Of a stretch of 8,499 bases of DNA, positions 1-6,128 are shown piece by piece. This DNA comes from Pseudomonadota bacterium (GTDB lineage: Bacteria > Pseudomonadota > Alphaproteobacteria > Thalassobaculales > Thalassobaculaceae): contig JAQBUJ010000105.1 of NCBI GenBank assembly GCA_027623845.1, positions 1-8,499 on the forward strand, read 5' to 3'. The notes under the pieces were generated by a model. The model was not told the origin of the DNA. It saw only the letters and a program-made list of their open reading frames with translations, and made no database searches. How positions within the stretch are numbered: position 1 is the stretch's first letter; each line of letters begins with the position of its first letter. Both the position numbers and the translations under genes were made by a program.

Positions 1-170
1 CAGCATGGGATGAAGACTTCCTTCAAAGCGTAATTTGCAACTGAATTTGTTCACCCGATTCCCCTGAATCACTTACCGTCTCCCCTTTCGTCCGATTTTT
101 AAAGTGTTATACTCGACCCAATCATCATAGCGATGCGTAATCGCGCCGCCTTTTTCGTTGGAGAGAACCC
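1..170. other. Leader region upstream of the aminotransferase
   Basis: This stretch is visibly more AT-rich than the rest of the window and contains no complete gene. A short plus-strand frame is open from the window edge to a TGA at 42-44 (reading AWDEDFLQSVICN). It could be the last codons of an upstream gene, but it is too short to judge; a second frame is also open to a TAA at 31-33. An extended -10 promoter lies at 105-113. A small dyad, GCGAT (130-134) and ATCGC (140-144), is followed after six bases by five T residues (151-155) in the likely 5' UTR. That is too weak to call a terminator or attenuator. Confidence 0.5.
105..113 (+). promoter_or_regulatory. Extended -10 promoter of the aminotransferase gene
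   Basis: The string TGTTATACT matches the extended -10 pattern TGnTATAAT with one difference in the hexamer (TATACT at 108-113). No good -35 box is visible; TTTCGT at 86-91 with a 16-bp spacer is the best candidate, which fits the tendency of extended -10 promoters to tolerate poor -35 boxes. Transcription would start near 120 and give a leader of about 50 nt before the ATG at 171. The call is from pattern only. Confidence 0.5.
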
Positions 171-1559
171 ATGGCCCTGCAACCGAATTCACCCGAGGCG
201 CGCGATGTCGCCTATTTAGTCCACCCCTACACGAATTTCCGCGCCAATGAAGAACAAGGCCCGATGATCATCGAGCGTGGTGAAGGGGTTTATGTCTGGG
301 ACAATAACGGCAAGCAGTATATCGAGGGCATGGCCGGGCTGTGGTCGACCTCGCTCGGCTTTCAGCACAAGCGCCTGGTGGCCGCCGCGACCAAGCAACT
401 CGAAAAGCTGCCCTATTACCACCAGTTCGGCGCGAAGGCGCACGAGGCGGGCATCGATTTGGCCGAGCGGCTGATCAAGATGTCGCCGGTGCCCATGTCG
501 AAGGCGTTCTTCACCAATTCCGGCTCCGAGGCCAACGACACCGCGATCAAGATCATCTGGTATTACAACAACGCCCGCGGCCGTCATGAGAAGAAAAAGA
601 TCATCGGCCGGATCAACGGCTATCACGGCATCACCCTGGCCGCCGCCAGCCTGACCGGTCGTTCGCTGAACCATGCCGGCTTCGATCTGCCGCTGGCCGG
701 CTTCCTGCATACCAACAACCCGCACTACTACCGCTTTGGCGAGGCCGGCGAGAGCGAAGAGGATTTCGCCACCCGGATGGCCAATGATCTGGACCAGATG
801 ATCATTGACGAGGGGCCGGAGACGGTCGCGGCGTTCTTCGCCGAACCGGTCATGGGCGCCGGCGGCGTGGTCACCCCACCGAAGACCTATTTCGACAAGA
901 TCCAGGCAGTGTTGAAAAAGCATGACGTGCTGATGGTCGTCGACGAGGTCATCTGCGGCTTCTGCCGGACCGGCAATTTCTGGGCTTCGGAAACCTATAA
1001 CATCAAGCCCGACATTCTGGTCTGCGCCAAGGCCCTGTCGTCAAGTTATCTGCCGATCTCCGGCACGATGATCAGCGATGATATCTATCAGGCAATCGCC
1101 GACGCCAGCGAGAAGCTCGGGGTGTTCGGTCATGGCTACACCTATTCCGGCCATCCAGTAGCGGCGGCGGTGGCGCTGGAAACGCTGAAGATCTACGAGG
1201 AAGACGACATCCTCGGCCATGTGCGGACGGTCGCCAAGCGGTTCCAGGAACGGCTCACCAGCTTCGGCGAGCACCCATTGGTCGGCGAAGTTCGCGGCGT
1301 TGGCTTGGTCGGCGCCACCGAGCTGGTCAAGGACAAGGCCACCAAGGAAGCCTTCGCGGCCTCCGACGGTGTCGGCGCAATGGTCAGCAACTACTGTCTC
1401 GAGCAGGGCCTGATCACCCGTCCGGTTGGCGATTCCATGTGCTTCTGCCCACCGCTGATCGTGTCGGAGAGCGAAATCGACGACATGTTCGACCGCTATA
1501 CCCATGCGCTCGACGAGAGCCTCGACGCCCTATCGCGCCAGGGCGTGGCGGTCGCCTAG
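171..1559 (+). CDS. Class III PLP-dependent aminotransferase (omega-transaminase type)
   Basis: A 462-residue cytosolic enzyme of aminotransferase class III, fold type I. It transfers an amino group from a primary amine or omega-amino acid to a keto acid, typically pyruvate. The Schiff-base lysine is K287 in DILVCAKALSSSYLP. The phosphate loop is NSGSEAND (116-123), with YHG at 151-153 over the ring. D258-E259-V260 holds the PLP nitrogen, and HGYTYSGHP (321-329) supplies the threonine from the partner subunit. W58 (GLW) and R417 (ITRPVGD) sit where omega-transaminases keep an active-site Trp and the carboxylate-switching Arg. Length is normal for the family. The ATG has GGAGAG at 160-165, five bases upstream. 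One oddity is C265 in GFCRTG, where relatives usually have Gly (GFGRTG). Family is near certain. The substrate is open: putrescine, beta-alanine, taurine and other amines are all used by relatives. The next gene, a TauD-type oxygenase, hints at an amine or sulfonate-like substrate but does not prove it. Confidence 0.93.
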   Translation: MALQPNSPEARDVAYLVHPYTNFRANEEQGPMIIERGEGVYVWDNNGKQYIEGMAGLWSTSLGFQHKRLVAAATKQLEKLPYYHQFGAKAHEAGIDLAERLIKMSPVPMSKAFFTNSGSEANDTAIKIIWYYNNARGRHEKKKIIGRINGYHGITLAAASLTGRSLNHAGFDLPLAGFLHTNNPHYYRFGEAGESEEDFATRMANDLDQMIIDEGPETVAAFFAEPVMGAGGVVTPPKTYFDKIQAVLKKHDVLMVVDEVICGFCRTGNFWASETYNIKPDILVCAKALSSSYLPISGTMISDDIYQAIADASEKLGVFGHGYTYSGHPVAAAVALETLKIYEEDDILGHVRTVAKRFQERLTSFGEHPLVGEVRGVGLVGATELVKDKATKEAFAASDGVGAMVSNYCLEQGLITRPVGDSMCFCPPLIVSESEIDDMFDRYTHALDESLDALSRQGVAVA

Positions 1560-1610
1560 TGGTCCGAGCGAGACAGATGGAAATCGTCTGTCTCGAAAGA
1601 TCGCTCCACT
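1558..1610 (+). repeat. Nested inverted repeat overlapping the aminotransferase stop codon
   Basis: CGAGACAGA (1569-1577) and TCTGTCTCG (1587-1595) form a perfect 9-bp dyad around a 9-base centre. An alternative larger fold pairs AGTGG (1558-1562) with CCACT (1606-1610), AGCGA (1567-1571) with TCGCT (1601-1605) and GACAGA with TCTGTC, leaving bulges of 4 and 8 bases. The outer left arm includes two bases of the TAG stop. No U-tract follows, so this is not a canonical intrinsic terminator. It may stabilise the 3' end of the aminotransferase message, act as a weak terminator, or serve as an operator for the following gene. Confidence 0.6.
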
Positions 1611-1624
1611 AAGAGAGTATGTGC

Positions 1625-1656
1625 TTGGTCCATCGGCGCGCGCGTCGGTGGACCAA
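1625..1656 (+). repeat. 11-bp stem-loop in the leader of the TauD-type gene
   Basis: TTGGTCCATCG (1625-1635) pairs with CGGTGGACCAA (1646-1656) over 11 bp with one G-U pair. The 10-base GC-rich loop is gcgcgcgcgt. The end lies 14 bases before the GGAGG at 1671. There is no T-run on either strand, so a simple rho-independent terminator is unlikely. The half-sites TTGGTCC/GGACCAA recall the TGGT...ACCA halves bound by FadR/GntR-type repressors, but the 18-bp spacing is much longer than those operators. An RNA structure affecting translation or decay of the downstream message is equally possible. Confidence 0.6.
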
Positions 1657-1670
1657 ATGCTCAGGTAGTT

Positions 1671-1675
1671 GGAGG
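1671..1675 (+). promoter_or_regulatory. Ribosome binding site fixing the GTG start at 1684
   Basis: GGAGG lies eight bases before GTG 1684, which is ideal spacing. The upstream in-frame TTG at 1669 overlaps this site and would lack any Shine-Dalgarno of its own, so the start at 1684 is preferred. Confidence 0.75.
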
Positions 1676-1683
1676 GCGTTACC

Positions 1684-2775
1684 GTGGCCAGCAACAGCTA
1701 TCCCGCCTTGAGTGGTGACTGTCTGTGGAGCGGAGCAGAACTCACGCGCTCCGGTGCCTGGTTGCACGAATGGCCGACCGGCGCCGTCGCCGCCTTCGAG
1801 CGTAATCTGACGGCGCTGAAGCTGTCCGGCGTCCCGGACACCGAAATTACCAAGGCGGGTTTTCCGTTACCCGAACTGGAACCGTTCCTTTCCGGTTTGC
1901 GTGATGAGCTGGAGAACGGGCTCGGAGTCGCCCGCATCCAGGGCTTGCCGGTCGAGCGCTATGATCCGGCGGATCTTCGACGGATATTCTGGGGCGTCGG
2001 CACCCATCTCGGCACGGCGGTCCCGCAATCGGTGAAGGGCGAGCTAATCGACGAGGTGAAGGACGAAACTCGGGTCAACCCGGAAATCGGCCAGGAAATC
2101 GGCGCGCATCGCGGCCCGACCTCAGACGCCTTGCCGGTCCTCTCTTCACGAGCCCGCGCCCGCTCGAACGGGCCGCTACGCTTTCACACCGATGGCACCG
2201 ATTTGATCGCCCTGCTGTGTGTGCGCAACGGCATCGCCGGCGGCGAAAGCAAAGTCGTCAGCACCGCGTTTTTGTACAATGAGATCCGCCGGCTACGGCC
2301 AGATTTGCACACGCTGCTCTGTCAGCCCTATTATCGCTTCCTGCCCAATAGCGATCGATTGCCGGCGCAAGACCGTGTCTTCGCCATGCCGATATTCGGG
2401 CTGCGCGACGGAAAACTGACCTGCCAATACTCGCGAACCTTCGTCGAACAGGCGCAGGAGTTGACCGATGTTCCCCGTCTCAGTCCGGCGCAGATCGAAG
2501 CGCTTGACCTGCTCGCCGAGCTTGCCGAGGCCAACTGCATGACCGTGCCCTTCGAGGTCGGTGACGTGCAGGTGCTCAACAACCACGTGGCCTTCCATGG
2601 CCGCACCGCCTTCGAGGATGACATTGCCGCTGGCCAAGACCGCCTGCTGCTACGGTTGTGGATCTCGCCAGAGAACAACCGCGCGCTGCCTGACGGGTTC
2701 GAGGTGTTTTGGGGCGGCATCCAGGCGGGTGAGCCTCGTTCCAGCATCGACGCTCGATTGCAGGCGAGGGCCTAG
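1684..2775 (+). CDS. TauD/TfdA-family Fe(II)/2-oxoglutarate-dependent oxygenase
   Basis: A 363-residue cytosolic protein from GTG 1684. Members couple oxidative decarboxylation of 2-oxoglutarate to hydroxylation of a substrate, often releasing sulfite, amine or another leaving group. The iron triad is visible: H168 and D170 in LRFHTDGTD, and H305 in NNHVAFHGRTAF. R320 and R324 in DRLLLRLW are the candidates for binding the 2-oxoglutarate carboxylate. The segment FWGVGTHLG (102-110) and the C-terminal LLRLW fit the larger 330-370-residue branch of the family rather than the ~280-residue E. coli TauD. Residues about 128-163, just before the HTD motif, form a hydrophilic Arg-rich stretch that looks like a loop or lid. 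It is 124 bp downstream of the aminotransferase behind two stem-loops and 2 bp upstream of the MAPEG gene, with which it is probably co-translated. The true substrate is unknown; taurine is only one possibility. Confidence 0.9.
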   Translation: MASNSYPALSGDCLWSGAELTRSGAWLHEWPTGAVAAFERNLTALKLSGVPDTEITKAGFPLPELEPFLSGLRDELENGLGVARIQGLPVERYDPADLRRIFWGVGTHLGTAVPQSVKGELIDEVKDETRVNPEIGQEIGAHRGPTSDALPVLSSRARARSNGPLRFHTDGTDLIALLCVRNGIAGGESKVVSTAFLYNEIRRLRPDLHTLLCQPYYRFLPNSDRLPAQDRVFAMPIFGLRDGKLTCQYSRTFVEQAQELTDVPRLSPAQIEALDLLAELAEANCMTVPFEVGDVQVLNNHVAFHGRTAFEDDIAAGQDRLLLRLWISPENNRALPDGFEVFWGGIQAGEPRSSIDARLQARA

Positions 2776-2777
2776 GC

Positions 2778-3173
2778 GTGCTGCTGGCGATAACCGCGAT
2801 CTACGCCGCCATCCTGGGCTTGATGCTGCTGGTTCTAAAATTCCGGGTGATCGCCGCGCGGCGGCGCCTGCAGATCGATCTACTGGACGGCGGCGAGCCG
2901 GACGTGGGTCGGCGCATGCGCGTGCACGGCAATTTCGCCGAGCATGTTCCAATGGCCTTGATCCTGATCGGCATCGTTGAATTGAACGGCGCCGAGGCCT
3001 GGATGGTTCACGCCTTGGGTGGCGCGCTGATCGTCGTCAGGATCCTGCACGCCCATGGGTTGGAGAGTAAAGTCGGCGTTTCGTTCGGCCGCACCACCGG
3101 CGTCCTGGGCACAACCGCAGTTATCGCCGCAGCGGCGCTGCTGGCCTTGTACCAGGTATTCGCCATCGCCTAG
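2778..3173 (+). CDS. MAPEG-family integral membrane protein
   Basis: A 131-residue inner-membrane protein of the MAPEG family (membrane-associated proteins in eicosanoid and glutathione metabolism), which are small four-helix proteins, some with glutathione transferase or peroxidase activity. The family signature R-x3-N-x2-E is present as RVHGNFAEHVP (R48, N52, E55, P58). Hydrophobic helices lie near 3-22, 57-70, 75-91 and 108-129, with a basic loop KFRVIAARRR after the first. Length is normal for bacterial members. It starts at GTG 2778, with GAGGG at 2766-2770 inside the end of the preceding gene and a 2-bp gap, so translation is probably coupled to the TauD-type oxygenase. Many bacterial MAPEG proteins have no known activity. 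The pairing with an oxygenase suggests handling of a reactive or hydrophobic product, but this is inference. Confidence 0.88.
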   Translation: MLLAITAIYAAILGLMLLVLKFRVIAARRRLQIDLLDGGEPDVGRRMRVHGNFAEHVPMALILIGIVELNGAEAWMVHALGGALIVVRILHAHGLESKVGVSFGRTTGVLGTTAVIAAAALLALYQVFAIA

Positions 3174-3234
3174 CGCAGCCCGTTCTGGTCTTGAGCGCTA
3201 GCTTCTGGCGGCGGCGAAGGATCAGGCTACCGGC
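3174..3234. other. Convergent gap between MAPEG and PhyH genes
   Basis: A 61-bp space lies between two stop codons of converging genes. It contains short palindromes (AGCGCT, GCTAGC near 3195-3202) but no hairpin with a T-run on either strand. No intrinsic terminator is visible, so antisense read-through between the two units or Rho-dependent termination is possible. Confidence 0.5.
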
Positions 3235-4134
3235 TCAATCGGCGAATTCGGCCACCTTGTCCGGGTGGGCCTCGAAATCAAAATACCGGTGTTTGGCCGC
3301 CCGCTGGTTCTCATAGATCGACCCTTCATGACGGGCCGGCGGATAGGGCAGGCGGATCGGTGTCTGAACCAACCGCGGCTCCAAGGTTGACGTGCCGGCG
3401 ATCATACGAGCCTCGCGATCGTCCCAGCTTTCGTTGAACCGGCGCAGATCCCAGGCATCGGCCGCCGCGACCTGATACAGCATCAGCATCCGGTCCTTGC
3501 CGGAACGGTTTTGTTCCGAGCCATGAATGGCGCGGACATGATGGAAACTGCAGGCGCCGGCTTTGCCGATCACCCGCCCGGCCTTGGTGAAATCGACCGG
3601 GCAGTCTTCGGGATCGATCGCCCCGGCGAATACCCCGTCGGCATGATGATCGAAGGTCGGGCCCTTGTGCGAACCGGGTGCGACCAGCAGCGGGCCGTTT
3701 TCCTCGGTCATGTCGTCGAGCATGACCCCGACTGCAAGCACATCATCATTGGTATGCGGGTAAAACGCCCAATCCTGGTGCCATTCAACCGGAGAGCCGT
3801 ATTCCGCCGCCTTGATGTTGATCTTGCCGCCATGCAAAACCAAGTTCGGCCCCAACAGCTTGCTCAACACCGAAATCAGTTTCGGGTGCTCGGCCATTTT
3901 CCGGAACAGCGGGTGGACGTTGTACATCTCCTTGATCCGCCGCACCCGGGGGCGTTCGGCGGTATGGGAAGGCTCAAGGTCATAGACGCTGTCATGATCG
4001 GTGAGGCCGCTGGCGGCGGCGACCAACTCGTCAACCACCGAACGCATCTGGGCGACCTCTTCAGGGCTGTAGATATCGTCTACAACGAGATACCCGCTGT
4101 CGTTATAGAAGGCTACTTCCTGTTCGTTGATCAT
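3235..4134 (-). CDS. Phytanoyl-CoA dioxygenase (PhyH) family Fe(II)/2-oxoglutarate oxygenase
   Basis: A 299-residue cytosolic protein of the PhyH branch of the 2-oxoglutarate oxygenases. The N-terminus, with NDSGYLVVDDIYSPEEV (11-27), is the typical PhyH opening. The iron ligands are H119 and D121 in VEWHQDWAFYPHT, and H204 in RAIHGSEQNRS. R215 (GKDRMLMLYQ) is the likely 2-oxoglutarate carboxylate partner, and K103/K108 lie on the strand before the HxD. The core MLDDMTEENGPLLVAPGSHK is highly typical. Length fits the bacterial PhyH proteins that hydroxylate amino acid, phosphonate, betaine-type or secondary-metabolite substrates rather than phytanoyl-CoA itself. ATG 4134 has AGGAG at 4141-4145 with six-base spacing. 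It is the last gene of the minus-strand series and faces the TauD-type oxygenase unit. The substrate cannot be told from sequence. Confidence 0.92.
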   Translation of the reverse strand: MINEQEVAFYNDSGYLVVDDIYSPEEVAQMRSVVDELVAAASGLTDHDSVYDLEPSHTAERPRVRRIKEMYNVHPLFRKMAEHPKLISVLSKLLGPNLVLHGGKINIKAAEYGSPVEWHQDWAFYPHTNDDVLAVGVMLDDMTEENGPLLVAPGSHKGPTFDHHADGVFAGAIDPEDCPVDFTKAGRVIGKAGACSFHHVRAIHGSEQNRSGKDRMLMLYQVAAADAWDLRRFNESWDDREARMIAGTSTLEPRLVQTPIRLPYPPARHEGSIYENQRAAKHRYFDFEAHPDKVAEFAD

Positions 4135-4152
4135 TGGTCACTCCTACGTTGG

Positions 4153-4174
4153 CCGGCGCTCTGCGCTGCGCCGG
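4153..4174 (-). repeat. Intercistronic stem-loop upstream of the PhyH gene
   Basis: CCGGCGC (4153-4159) and GCGCCGG (4168-4174) form a perfect 7-bp, all G-C stem with an 8-base loop. It lies 7 bases upstream of the AGGAG ribosome binding site on the minus-strand message. No T-run follows, so it is more likely an mRNA processing or stability element, or a minor attenuator, than a terminator. Confidence 0.5.
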
Positions 4175-4190
4175 TAACAGTGTCATTGCC

Positions 4191-4490
4191 TCAATTGCCG
4201 TCGTCCTCAGACTCGGCCCGGGCACTTTGCAGGCGCAAGGCCTCACGCCGCTTGTTTTGTCGTTTCAGCCGAGCCGATGTCCAAAAATACATGATAATCC
4301 CGATAACCACGCCATAGGTGGCGTAAAGCGAGATATTATCCAAGGTCACAGGCGGTCCAGGCGCGATATATCCAAGATGCTGCGTCAGCGACAGCAAGAC
4401 GATCAAGGTCAGGCAATTAATGGTCCCGCGACCAATCGGCGTCTCGACCCAACGCAACGGTCGCTCGTCATTCAGGTTTTCGTCGCTCAT
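4191..4490 (-). CDS. Small two-helix membrane protein, function unknown
   Basis: A 99-residue protein that I do not recognise. The N-terminal 20 residues are charged and soluble (MSDENLNDERPLRWVETPIG). A hydrophobic helix follows at about 23-42 (INCLTLIVLLSLTQ), then a short loop with APGPP, a second helix at about 53-71 (YATYGVVIGIIMYFW), and a basic tail (RLKRQNKRREALRLQ) that ends acidic (ESEDDGN). By the positive-inside rule the basic tail should be cytoplasmic, which for a hairpin puts both ends in the cytoplasm. ATG 4490 has a GAGG at 4495-4498, which is a close spacing. It lies 63 bp after the EamA transporter gene and 56 bp before the PhyH gene on the same strand. A role as a transporter accessory or small membrane anchor is possible but unsupported. 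Coding status is supported by the ribosome binding site, the clean fit between neighbours and the membrane-protein pattern. Confidence 0.72.
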   Translation of the reverse strand: MSDENLNDERPLRWVETPIGRGTINCLTLIVLLSLTQHLGYIAPGPPVTLDNISLYATYGVVIGIIMYFWTSARLKRQNKRREALRLQSARAESEDDGN

Positions 4491-4553
4491 GTTTCCTCAC
4501 TCATATGCCGGTGCATTCCACGCTGAAGTGGTCAAAAAGGCAAGCCCAAGCTG

Positions 4554-5465
4554 TTATTTCGCGAACAAAACCAGGACCACGATGCCGGTGGCCACCAGGG
4601 CCATGCCGACCATTTCATTCCGGGTGGAGCGTTCCCGGAAAAATAAAATAGAGACGACGAGCGCAAACAGGAACTCGACCTGCGCCAAGGCCTTCACATA
4701 GGCGACCCGCTGGATCGTCATCGCGGTGAACCAGCCCATAGAGCCGAAAGCGCTCATCACCCCGACAAACAGGCTTGGCTTCCACAACCGCGCGATGGCG
4801 ACAAAATCACTTGGCTTGGTCAGCAGAATATACAGCCCCAACCCTGCGGTCTGCAGGGTGATAACCGTCACCAGGGTGACCGATGCGGTGAAGGCGAAAT
4901 TTGGGTGCCCGAACGACAGGCTCGCCTGACGAATGTAAAACGATCCAAGGGCGTAACAGAGACCAGCCAACAATCCGACGCCGGCCGAGGCGTTGAAGAT
5001 CGACCCGACCAAGGCAAAACCGCCGATCCCCGAACGCACCACGCTGATCATCACCACGCCGGCGACCGAGATGACGATCGCCAGCCATCCGAACGGCCCC
5101 ACCGCCTCGCCAAAAAACACCGTGCCAAGGATCGCCGCGATGATCGCCTCGCTTCGCACATAGGTTGAGCCGATGGCGAAATTACGCAATCGAAACAACA
5201 GAATAAGAAGCGCCGTGCCGGCGACCTGCAGAACCGCCGCCAGGGTCGTTGGGATCAGAAAATCCGCCCCCAGAGCCGGCAACGGCAAATCAAACCAGCG
5301 TACTGCCCAGACGAGATAGCCGATCGCGAAGGGCAGACCGAAGCCGAACCGCACCCAGGCCGCGGCCAAGGCTGACATCTGCCCACTCAAATGCTTTTGC
5401 CCGGCATTACGTCCGGTCTGCAGAACCGCCGAGATCACAACGATGACGATCCAAAGATGTTCCAC
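4554..5465 (-). CDS. EamA/DMT-superfamily transporter
   Basis: A 303-residue inner-membrane transporter of the drug/metabolite transporter superfamily with two EamA repeats and ten predicted helices. Hydrophobic blocks lie near 4-16, 32-55, 68-92, 97-118, 124-143, 159-179, 190-216, 230-249, 254-276 and 284-302. Each repeat ends with the expected FxxE...G signature: FFGEAVGPFGWLAI (117-130) and FFRERSTRNEMVGMAL (275-290). The N-terminal QTGRNAGQKH is shared by a recognisable DMT subgroup. The start is GTG 5465. No ribosome binding site lies close to it; the only AAGGA overlaps the stop of the preceding gene, 27 bases away, so translation may depend on coupling to that gene. The gap to the upstream EthD-like gene is 30 bp. 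Direction and cargo are unknown; DMT members mostly export metabolites, amino acids or drugs. Confidence 0.9.
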   Translation of the reverse strand: MEHLWIVIVVISAVLQTGRNAGQKHLSGQMSALAAAWVRFGFGLPFAIGYLVWAVRWFDLPLPALGADFLIPTTLAAVLQVAGTALLILLFRLRNFAIGSTYVRSEAIIAAILGTVFFGEAVGPFGWLAIVISVAGVVMISVVRSGIGGFALVGSIFNASAGVGLLAGLCYALGSFYIRQASLSFGHPNFAFTASVTLVTVITLQTAGLGLYILLTKPSDFVAIARLWKPSLFVGVMSAFGSMGWFTAMTIQRVAYVKALAQVEFLFALVVSILFFRERSTRNEMVGMALVATGIVVLVLFAK

Positions 5466-5495
5466 GCTGCAAGGCCGCGAACGGTCGCGCCGTCC

Positions 5496-6128
5496 TTAGC
5501 CGCCGCGCACGTATTTTCCGGTCAGGATCCTGATGCGATCCTGAAAATGCGGACGCACCCGGGCGCTCCAGGGCGTGTCCACGGCCTTCGCCCAAGCATC
5601 GCTCTGGGTCACCTCCGGCGATTCCAAATGATAGATCGCGACATAGCGATGGCTCCCCTCCGACGCCTTGTAGCGCCGCGCCGCCAGGGTTCCCGGCACT
5701 GCCGAGAGCGCCGGAATATGTTCCTCATCGTACCAGGCGTTGAAATCATCCTCCGCCTCCGGCGCGATGTTCATCGCGTTCAGCAACAAACCGCCGGCGC
5801 CGGCCGGCGCGTCCATCGCCCCGGGGAGGGTCTGCACCCCTTCGAAACGCAAAATCCGGTTGCACTTGGCCGTTACCCGTTTCGACCAGGGCGAGAGGTT
5901 GTCATAGGCGATGGCCCGGTAGGCCTCGCTGCGCAAGACATCAAGCGTATCGAGATCATAAGTCGCGACCGCCTGGTTGGGATCGTCGACCCCGATCCAA
6001 CGCTCGCAGGCGCCAAAGCCGGAAACCGCCTCGCGCTCCGGCACGTGTTCCAGATCATACCAGTCGTGAAATTCATCGGCTTGCGCCGTCGAAAAATCAA
6101 ACGATGCAATCAACAGACCCTTGGCCAT
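5496..6128 (-). CDS. EthD-like protein with two dimeric alpha-beta barrel repeats
   Basis: A 210-residue soluble protein made of two tandem ferredoxin-like (dimeric alpha-beta barrel) units, at about 5-95 and 114-203. The motif of EthD-like and similar proteins appears once in each half: FHDWYDLEHVPE (20-31) and FNAWYDEEHIPA (129-140). Both halves continue through matching AxYxLxS/D strands (ATYDLD 55-60, AIYHLES 164-170) and a PWSxRV helix (80-85, 186-191), so the gene is an internal duplication. The chosen ATG 6128 has GGAGG at 6134-6138, five bases upstream. An ATG nine codons earlier (6155) keeps the frame, but the ribosome binding site then falls inside the gene. Proteins with this fold are often accessory to degradation pathways or act as small monooxygenases or isomerases; the conserved His in WYDxEHxP is the likely functional residue. 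It is followed 30 bp later by the EamA gene and is probably first in a four-gene message. Confidence 0.82.
   Translation of the reverse strand: MAKGLLIASFDFSTAQADEFHDWYDLEHVPEREAVSGFGACERWIGVDDPNQAVATYDLDTLDVLRSEAYRAIAYDNLSPWSKRVTAKCNRILRFEGVQTLPGAMDAPAGAGGLLLNAMNIAPEAEDDFNAWYDEEHIPALSAVPGTLAARRYKASEGSHRYVAIYHLESPEVTQSDAWAKAVDTPWSARVRPHFQDRIRILTGKYVRGG

Noticed and set aside
216..923. Minus-strand open frame of 235 codons opposite the aminotransferase
   Set aside because: The aminotransferase is unambiguous; the opposite translation is low-complexity and lacks any motif.
1625..1656. Rho-independent terminator for the aminotransferase
   Set aside because: The stem is strong, but no T-tract follows on either strand, so it is reported only as an inverted repeat of unknown role.
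1684..2775. Naming the oxygenase tauD and the aminotransferase tpa (taurine pathway)
   Set aside because: Neither is a close match to the defining enzymes by what can be read here, and no taurine transporter or sulfoacetaldehyde gene is in the window. Family-level names are all that the sequence supports.
3511..4317. Plus-strand open frame of 268 codons antisense to the PhyH gene
   Set aside because: It lies opposite a clear PhyH gene with intact catalytic residues, has no family-like sequence and an Arg/Met/His-rich translation typical of an antisense shadow in GC-rich DNA.
4487..4504. Five-codon upstream ORF (MSEET) overlapping the start of the small membrane protein by ATGA
   Set aside because: It has no ribosome binding site of its own and simply contains the GAGG site of the real gene; most likely chance.
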